From the NCBI GenBank assembly GCA_018268545.1, contig JAFDWI010000038.1:1-9546 (forward strand): a DNA stretch of 9,546 nucleotides, in the 5' to 3' direction. Below, piece after piece: positions 6,100-9,546 of the stretch; position 1 is the stretch's first letter; every line of letters starts with the position of its first letter. This stretch comes from Actinomycetota bacterium. GTDB lineage: Bacteria > Actinomycetota > Acidimicrobiia > Acidimicrobiales > Iamiaceae. Both the position numbers and the translations under genes were made by a program. The notes beneath the pieces were generated by a model. That model searched no databases. It was given only the letters and a program-made list of their open reading frames with translations, and had not been told where the DNA came from.

Positions 6100-6106
6100 T
6101 CCTCCG

Positions 6107-6331
6107 CTGCCCAAGCCCAAAGAGAACGCGATCCTCCTCGAAGGAACCGTTGTCGAATCGCTTCCGAACGCCATGTTCCGGGTCGAATTCGAGAACGGTC
6201 ACGAGGTGCTCGCCCACATCTCGGGGAAGATGCGGATGAACTACATCCGGATCCTCCCGGGAGACCGGGTCCAGGTCGAACTCACCCCCTATGTCCTCTC
6301 CCGGGGTCGCATCACCTACCGCTACAAGTGA
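6107..6331 (+). CDS. infA: Translation initiation factor IF-1
   Basis: IF1 is a single OB-fold protein that binds the ribosomal A site and helps IF2 and IF3 in initiation. The 74-residue product matches the family along its whole length: EGTVVESLPNAMFRVEFENG (12-31), HEVLAHISGKMRMNYIRILPGD (32-53) and RGRITYRYK at the end. The nearly invariant PYDL motif reads PYVL here (Val63 for Asp). The start is taken as CTG at 6107, decoded as Met, giving MPKPKENAIL; GGAG lies seven bases upstream and homologues usually begin near this point. The only ordinary starts in frame, TTG 6041 and GTG 6044, would add about 22 residues unlike any IF1 and would lack a good ribosome site. It heads the second half of the cluster. 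Confidence 0.93.
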   Translation: MPKPKENAILLEGTVVESLPNAMFRVEFENGHEVLAHISGKMRMNYIRILPGDRVQVELTPYVLSRGRITYRYK

Positions 6332-6348
6332 CCGGCTGCACGCCGGTC
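6330..6348 (+). promoter_or_regulatory. GC-rich hairpin on the infA stop codon
   Basis: GACCGGC (6330-6336) and GCCGGTC (6342-6348) form a perfect 7-pair stem with a TGCAC loop. The stem includes the last two bases of the infA TGA. No T-tract follows. It may attenuate or protect the transcript, or tune rpmJ translation. Confidence 0.45.
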
Positions 6349-6383
6349 GCATCCGTCGCCCCCACCGAACAAGGTTTCACCGC

Positions 6384-6497
6384 ATGAAGGTCCGCCCCAG
6401 CGTCACCAAGATGTGTGACAAATGCAAGATGATCCGCCGCCACGGCCGTGTGCGCGTGATCTGCGAAAACCCTCGCCACAAGCAGCGGCAGGGCTGA
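6384..6497 (+). CDS. rpmJ: 50S ribosomal protein L36 (zinc-binding form)
   Basis: L36 is the smallest large-subunit protein and stabilises 23S rRNA. The 37-residue product MKVRPSVTKMCDKCKMIRRH... has the zinc ribbon ligands C11, C14, C27 and H32, so this is the C+ form rather than the zinc-independent paralogue. Length is as usual (37-38). ATG at 6384 is the only start giving the family N-terminus; AAGG lies ten bases upstream. infA-rpmJ-rpsM is the standard order in actinobacteria and Firmicutes. The GC-rich hairpin in the gap to infA (6330-6348) may affect its expression. Confidence 0.96.
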   Translation: MKVRPSVTKMCDKCKMIRRHGRVRVICENPRHKQRQG

Positions 6498-6500
6498 CCG

Positions 6501-6536
6501 ATGTCCACTCCCGTCTCGATCAGCGAGGTCAACTAG
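6501..6536 (+). CDS. 11-codon open frame bridging rpmJ and rpsM (putative leader peptide)
   Basis: ATG at 6501 opens a frame reading MSTPVSISEVN with a TAG stop (6534-6536). It begins three bases after the rpmJ stop and ends four bases before the rpsM start, so it fills a gap of about 43 bases. AGGG (6490-6493, inside rpmJ) lies seven bases before the ATG, a good ribosome-site distance. The GAGG used by rpsM lies inside its GAG GTC codons. Translation of it could keep ribosomes moving from rpmJ to rpsM. I know of no homologue; chance occurrence of so short a frame is quite possible. Confidence 0.35.
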   Translation: MSTPVSISEVN

Positions 6537-6540
6537 CTCC

Positions 6541-6918
6541 ATGGCACGTATCGCCGGCGTCGACATCCCCCGCGAAAAGCGGCTCGTGGTGTCGCTCACC
6601 TACATCTACGGCATCGGCCCGACCCGCGCAGCGGAGATCTGCACGGGTGTCGGCATCGACCAGTCGACCCGGGTCCGCGACCTGACCGACGACGAGATCA
6701 ACCGGATCCGCGTCTACGTCGACGAGAACCTCAAGGTCGAAGGTGACCTGAAGCGCGATGTCCAGCAGGACATCAAACGCAAGATGGAGATCGGTTGCTA
6801 CCAGGGACTGCGCCACCGCAAGGGACTTCCCGTGCGTGGCCAGCGGACCCACACCAACGCCCGTACCCGCAAGGGCCCCAAGAAGACCGTCGCCGGTAAG
6901 AAGAAGGCTGGTAAGTAA
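6541..6918 (+). CDS. rpsM: 30S ribosomal protein S13
   Basis: S13 sits in the 30S head, contacts P-site tRNA and forms intersubunit bridges. The 125-residue product begins MARIAGVDIPREKRLVVSLT and has the YIYGIGPTRAAEI helix-turn region (21-33) and the S13 signature LPVRGQRTHTNARTRKG (96-112), followed by a lysine-rich tail (KKTVAGKKKAGK) that reaches toward tRNA. The start ATG is fixed by the family N-terminus. The ribosome site GAGG (6525-6528) is 12 bases upstream, a long spacing like that of rpmD. The TAA stop overlaps the rpsK ATG by one base (TAATG). Confidence 0.97.
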   Translation: MARIAGVDIPREKRLVVSLTYIYGIGPTRAAEICTGVGIDQSTRVRDLTDDEINRIRVYVDENLKVEGDLKRDVQQDIKRKMEIGCYQGLRHRKGLPVRGQRTHTNARTRKGPKKTVAGKKKAGK

Positions 6919-7316
6919 TGGCAAAGCCCGGAGCATCCGGTCGTCGGCCGCGCAAGCGTGAACGCAAGAACGTCACGCACGGCATCGCGCACATCAAGAG
7001 TTCGTTCAACAACACGATCGTCTGCATCACCGACCTCGGCGGCAACGTGCTCGCATGGTCCTCGGCCGGCAGTGCCGGTTTCAAGGGATCACGCAAGTCG
7101 ACGCCGTATGCAGCACAGACCGCTGCCGAGCAGTGTGCACGGCGTGCGATGGAACACGGCGTCCGTAAGGTCGACGTGCTGGTCAAGGGCCCGGGTTCGG
7201 GTCGCGAGACAGCGATCCGGTCGTTGCAGAACACCGGCATCGAGGTGACCGGCATCAAGGACGTGACCCCGATCCCGCACAACGGCTGCCGCCCGCCGAA
7301 GCGGCGCCGGGTCTGA
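6918..7316 (+). CDS. rpsK: 30S ribosomal protein S11
   Basis: S11 lies in the 30S platform, where it contributes to the mRNA exit path near the Shine-Dalgarno helix and binds 16S rRNA with S18 and S6. The 132-residue product shows HGIAHIKSSFNNTIVCITD (21-39), the S11 signature region VDVLVKGPGSGRETAIRSLQ (85-104), and the conserved end PIPHNGCRPPKRRRV. Asn122-Gly123 corresponds to the asparagine known to form isoaspartate in E. coli S11. The basic N-terminal extension (GRRPRKRERKNV) is typical of actinobacteria. The start overlaps the rpsM stop by one base, so coupled translation is likely. Confidence 0.97.
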   Translation: MAKPGASGRRPRKRERKNVTHGIAHIKSSFNNTIVCITDLGGNVLAWSSAGSAGFKGSRKSTPYAAQTAAEQCARRAMEHGVRKVDVLVKGPGSGRETAIRSLQNTGIEVTGIKDVTPIPHNGCRPPKRRRV

Positions 7317-7330
7317 GAGGCGACGAAGAA

Positions 7331-7945
7331 ATGGCTCGTTACACAGGACCGAAGGTCAAGATCTCACGGCGTCTCAACGTCAACGTCTACGAGAACCCCA
7401 AGGGTGATCGTGCGCTGGAGCGCCGACCGTACCCCCCGGGTGAGCACGGTCGGTCACGCCGCCGCCAGCCCAGCGAGTACCCGATCCAGCTTCAGGAGAA
7501 GCAGAAGGCGAAGTACATCTACGGGGTGTTGGAGCGCCAGTTCCGGAACACCTACAAAGAGGCGAGCCGCGCCAAGGGCGTGACGGGCGAGAACCTGCTC
7601 GCGATGCTCGAACTCCGTCTGGACAACATCGTGTACCGCGCCGGCTGGGCTGCGACCCGGCCCCAGGCCCGTCAGTTCGTGAACCACGGTCTGATCAACG
7701 TGAACGGCTCACGCCTCGACATCCCCTCGTACCGTGCCCGCGTCGGTGACAAGATCTCGTTGCGTGAGAACAAGCGTGAGCTGATCGTGATCCGCCACAA
7801 CATGGACACGCTCGACCGCCTCTCCCCGGCGTGGCTGGAAACCTCCGACGGAGGATTCGAGGTCACCGTGAGCTCGGTTCCGACGCGAGCCCAGATCGAC
7901 GTTCCGGTCCGCGAACAGCTCATCATCGAGCTCTACTCCAAGTAA
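7331..7945 (+). CDS. rpsD: 30S ribosomal protein S4
   Basis: S4 is a primary 16S rRNA binding protein that nucleates 30S assembly and in several bacteria represses its own operon. The 204-residue product begins MARYTGPKVKISRRLNVNVY. The S4 RNA-binding domain lies at about residues 93-150 (LELRLDNIVYRAGW..., ATRPQARQFVNHGLINVNG). The N-terminal zinc cysteines of the C+ form are absent; the protein has no cysteine at all, so it is the zinc-independent form although L36 here is zinc-binding. GAGAGG (7315-7320) lies ten bases before the ATG. I see no obvious S4-binding pseudoknot upstream of rpsM, but a pair of alternative hairpins follows this gene. Confidence 0.97.
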   Translation: MARYTGPKVKISRRLNVNVYENPKGDRALERRPYPPGEHGRSRRRQPSEYPIQLQEKQKAKYIYGVLERQFRNTYKEASRAKGVTGENLLAMLELRLDNIVYRAGWAATRPQARQFVNHGLINVNGSRLDIPSYRARVGDKISLRENKRELIVIRHNMDTLDRLSPAWLETSDGGFEVTVSSVPTRAQIDVPVREQLIIELYSK

Positions 7946-7955
7946 TCCCCGATCC

Positions 7956-7977
7956 GGGACGGATCCCGTCCGTTCCC
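7956..7977 (+). promoter_or_regulatory. Two alternative hairpins between rpsD and rpoA
   Basis: In the 76-base gap GGACGG (7957-7962) can pair with CCGTCC (7966-7971) over a three-base loop. Alternatively GGGACGGA (7956-7963) can pair with the bases 7969-7977 (TCCGTTCCC, one bulged T) over a TCCCG loop. The two are mutually exclusive. No T-tract follows, so this looks more like a processing or attenuation element than a terminator. Confidence 0.4.
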
Positions 7978-8021
7978 GACCTGCCATCCTCATTCGATTC
8001 GACGCTTCCCTGGAGCAACGC

Positions 8022-8966
8022 ATGCTGGTCATTCAACGCCCGACGATCGAGCCGATCGGTGAAGAAGAGAACGATCGTCAGCGATTCTCGATCAGCCCGC
8101 TCGAGCCGGGCTTCGGGCACACGATCGGGAACTCCCTCCGTCGGACCCTGCTCTCGTCGATTCCCGGCGCGGCGGTCACCGAAGTCCGCTTCGACGACGC
8201 CCTGCACGAGTTCACCACGATCCCCGGGGTCGTCGAGGACGTCACCGACATCATCCTGAACATCAAGGACCTGGTGCTGACCAGCGTCGCGGACGAGCCC
8301 GTCACACTGCGCCTCGATGTGCGTGGCCCGGCCGATGTCACCGCCGGTGACATCGCACTGACCGCCGACGTCGAGATCCTCAACCCGACGCTGCATCTGG
8401 CGACCCTGAACGACAAGGGGCGCCTCGCGATCGACCTCACCGTCGAGCGGGGCTGCGGCTACGTGTCTGCACGAAGTGGTGATTCCGTCGACACGATCGG
8501 CATCATCCCGATCGACGCCGTGTACTCGCCGGTTCGCCGGGTCACCTTCCTGGTCGAGCCCACCCAGGTGGAGCAGTCGACCGAATACGACCGGCTCGTT
8601 CTCGACGTCGAGACCGACGGTTCGATCTCGCCGCGCGACGCGCTGGCCTCGGCGGGCGCGACGTTGCGCAACCTCGCCGAACTCGTCGCCGGCATGACCG
8701 ACGAGCCCGAAGGCCTGGAGCTTGCCGAGTCGCCGAGCCCGGCGCTGGTTTCGCCGGACCTCGAGTTGCTCATCGAAGACCTCGACCTGTCCGAACGTCC
8801 GCGCAACTGCCTCAAGCGTGGCATGGTCAACACGATCGGCGAACTGCTCTCCAAGTCCGAGGACGACCTGTTGGCCCTCACGAACTTCGGGCAGAAGTCG
8901 CTCGACGAGGTCAAGGTCAAGCTGGACGAGCGGGGCTTGACGCTCCGCACGAGCGGAAGGATCTGA
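8022..8966 (+). CDS. rpoA: DNA-directed RNA polymerase subunit alpha
   Basis: RpoA dimerises to start RNA polymerase assembly, and its C-terminal domain contacts UP elements and activators. The 314-residue product has the N-terminal domain (about 1-225), with FSISPLEPGFGHTIGNSLRRTLLSSIPGAAV in the dimer and beta/beta' contact helix, and VRRVTFLVEPT further on. An acidic, Pro/Ser-containing linker (about 226-244) leads to the C-terminal domain (about 246-307), with RPRNCLKR (R259, N262, C263, K265 matching the DNA-contact residues of E. coli R265-K271) and NFGQKSLDEVKVKL. GGAG (8012-8015) lies six bases before the ATG. It is separated from rpsD by a 76-base gap with hairpins, so its level may be adjusted separately. 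Confidence 0.97.
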   Translation: MLVIQRPTIEPIGEEENDRQRFSISPLEPGFGHTIGNSLRRTLLSSIPGAAVTEVRFDDALHEFTTIPGVVEDVTDIILNIKDLVLTSVADEPVTLRLDVRGPADVTAGDIALTADVEILNPTLHLATLNDKGRLAIDLTVERGCGYVSARSGDSVDTIGIIPIDAVYSPVRRVTFLVEPTQVEQSTEYDRLVLDVETDGSISPRDALASAGATLRNLAELVAGMTDEPEGLELAESPSPALVSPDLELLIEDLDLSERPRNCLKRGMVNTIGELLSKSEDDLLALTNFGQKSLDEVKVKLDERGLTLRTSGRI

Positions 8967-8971
8967 GAGCC

Positions 8972-9325
8972 GTGCCCGCAACCCCCAAGAAAGGCCGTCG
9001 CTTCGGCGGCGACGCCCAGCACCAACGCCTGATGATGGCGAACCTCGTTGCGTCGTTGATCGCCGCCGAGGGCATCGTGACCACCGAGGCCAAGGCGAAG
9101 GCGTTGCGTCCGGTCGCCGAGAAGATGATCACCAAGGCGCGCAAGGGCGGTCTGCACAACCACCGCCAGGTGCTCGCGTTTCTCGGCGACACCGAGGTGA
9201 CCGCCAAGCTGTTCGAGGATGTCGGTCCACGTTACGAGGACCGCCCGGGCGGTTACACCCGGATCCTGAAGCTGGGCCCACGCCACGGGGACAACGCCCC
9301 GATGGCGCGTATCGAACTGGTCTGA
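8972..9325 (+). CDS. rplQ: 50S ribosomal protein L17
   Basis: L17 is an early-assembling large-subunit protein near the peptide exit tunnel. The 117-residue product shows the family pattern KGRRFGGDAQHQRLMMANL, IVTTEAKAKALRPVAEKMIT (35-54) and RPGGYTRILKLGPRHGDNAPMARIELV at the C-terminus. It is the short bacterial form, without the long Ala/Lys/Glu-rich tail seen in some actinobacteria. GTG at 8972 is five bases after the rpoA stop and is the start that gives the normal N-terminus (MPATPKKGRR); AAGGA (8957-8961, inside rpoA) is ten bases upstream. rpoA-rplQ-truA is the conserved order. Confidence 0.96.
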   Translation: MPATPKKGRRFGGDAQHQRLMMANLVASLIAAEGIVTTEAKAKALRPVAEKMITKARKGGLHNHRQVLAFLGDTEVTAKLFEDVGPRYEDRPGGYTRILKLGPRHGDNAPMARIELV

Positions 9326-9343
9326 CCGGACGGGTCGCCGGTC
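9324..9343 (+). promoter_or_regulatory. GC-rich hairpin on the rplQ stop codon
   Basis: GACCGG (9324-9329) and CCGGTC (9338-9343) form a 6-pair stem with an 8-base loop, including the last two bases of the rplQ TGA. It has the same TGACCGG...CCGGTC layout as the hairpin on the infA stop. No T-tract follows, and truA begins 48 bases later, so partial termination or transcript protection is possible. Confidence 0.35.
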
Positions 9344-9391
9344 GGTCCGAGCGTGTCGTGACCGGGTTCTGAACGGCGATCGGCGCGATCC

Positions 9392-9546
9392 GTGCGAGTC
9401 CGTTTCACCGTCGCCTACGACGGTCGGGGTTTCCTCGGCTTCGCCGAGAACGCCGGTGTCCGAACCGTCGGCGGCGACCTCGCCGCCGCGCTCCGCCGGG
9501 TCCTGCGTTCCACAGATCCGGTGGCGATCACCGTCGCAGGTCGGAC
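9392..9546 (+). CDS. truA: tRNA pseudouridine(38-40) synthase TruA, N-terminal part
   Basis: TruA converts uridines 38-40 of the tRNA anticodon stem to pseudouridine. Fifty-one codons are visible. The frame opens at GTG 9392 and reads MRVRFTVAYDGRGFLGFAEN, then GVRTVGGDLAAALRRVL and ITVAGR at the window edge. This matches the family pattern YDGxxFxGW...RTVQxxLExAL...V.GAGRTDAGVHA, whose catalytic Asp is just beyond the end. The usual FHGWQ after YDG is FLGFAEN here. It lies 66 bases after rplQ, its usual neighbour. No clear Shine-Dalgarno precedes the GTG, so the start is less certain than the frame. Confidence 0.85.
   Translation, partial: MRVRFTVAYDGRGFLGFAENAGVRTVGGDLAAALRRVLRSTDPVAITVAGR

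Larger units (their letters stand above)
5827..6106. other. Non-coding interval between merR and infA
   Basis: These 280 bases hold no convincing gene. A frame opening at GTG 5823 runs on into infA in another frame, but its product is low-complexity and looks like no known family. The interval contains GC-rich palindromic sequence right after merR (CCGGTGCACCGG at 5837-5848), a 7-base-pair hairpin at 5890-5909, a candidate promoter at 5991-6019, and the infA ribosome site at 6096-6099. Confidence 0.7.

Noticed and set aside
6041..6106. N-terminal extension of infA from TTG 6041 or GTG 6044
   Set aside because: The 22 added residues do not resemble IF1, neither start has a good ribosome site, and the GGAG at 6096 fits CTG 6107.
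3529..6106. Mobile element carrying the lipase/merR cassette
   Set aside because: No transposase, integrase, terminal inverted repeats or target-site duplication are visible at the borders, and base composition is like that of the neighbours.
5823..6239. + strand frame starting in a GTGA overlap with the merR stop
   Set aside because: The overlap looks operon-like, but the product is low-complexity, resembles no family, and runs across infA in a different frame.
6521..6543. S4-type autoregulatory pseudoknot upstream of rpsM
   Set aside because: The gap is short, and only a 3-pair GAG/CTC stem can be drawn, so nothing supports a pseudoknot.
7923..8981. 352-codon minus-strand open frame antisense to rpoA
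   Set aside because: Same reason: an antisense shadow of a certain gene in high-GC DNA, rich in Arg, Asp and Val without domain features.

Overview
The window is a GC-rich bacterial ribosomal-protein and transcription gene cluster, the junction of the classical spc and alpha operons. The + strand order is rpsE (tail only), rpmD, rplO, secY, adk, map, then infA, rpmJ, rpsM, rpsK, rpsD, rpoA, rplQ and the start of truA. This order, the high GC content, GTG/TTG starts and strong G/C third-position bias point to Actinomycetota. The IF1 N-terminus (reading PKPKENAI) and the unusual TruA start suggest class Acidimicrobiia (Ilumatobacter-like), but that placement is inference and no species can be named.

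Region 1 (1-3528) is a tightly packed co-oriented run. It encodes large-subunit proteins L30 and L15, the SecY translocon channel, zinc-LID adenylate kinase and type I methionine aminopeptidase. Three junctions are 4-base NTGA overlaps (rpmD/rplO ATGA, secY/adk GTGA, adk/map TTGA), so translational coupling is likely.

Region 2 (3529-6106) interrupts the housekeeping cluster where map would normally be followed directly by infA. It holds a strong hairpin between convergent genes, a minus-strand secreted lipoprotein of the secretory lipase (alpha/beta hydrolase) family, a 189-base divergent promoter region with a dyad and repeated CATTG boxes, a plus-strand MerR-type regulator with no cysteines and a probable leaderless start, and about 280 bases of non-coding DNA that probably carries the promoter for the downstream operon. 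The lipase/MerR pair looks like a self-contained regulated cassette and is the main accessory feature here.

Region 3 (6107-9546) is the alpha-operon part: IF1 (apparently starting at a CTG codon), L36, S13, S11, S4, the RNA polymerase alpha subunit, L17 and the start of tRNA pseudouridine synthase A. An 11-codon open frame bridges the rpmJ-rpsM gap. GC-rich hairpins sit on the infA and rplQ stop codons and between rpsD and rpoA.

Functionally the run couples ribosome assembly (L30, L15, L36, S13, S11, S4, L17), translation initiation (IF1), nascent-chain export and processing (SecY, Map), nucleotide balance (Adk) and transcription (RpoA). I see no rRNA, tRNA, CRISPR array, insertion sequence or phage gene in the window.
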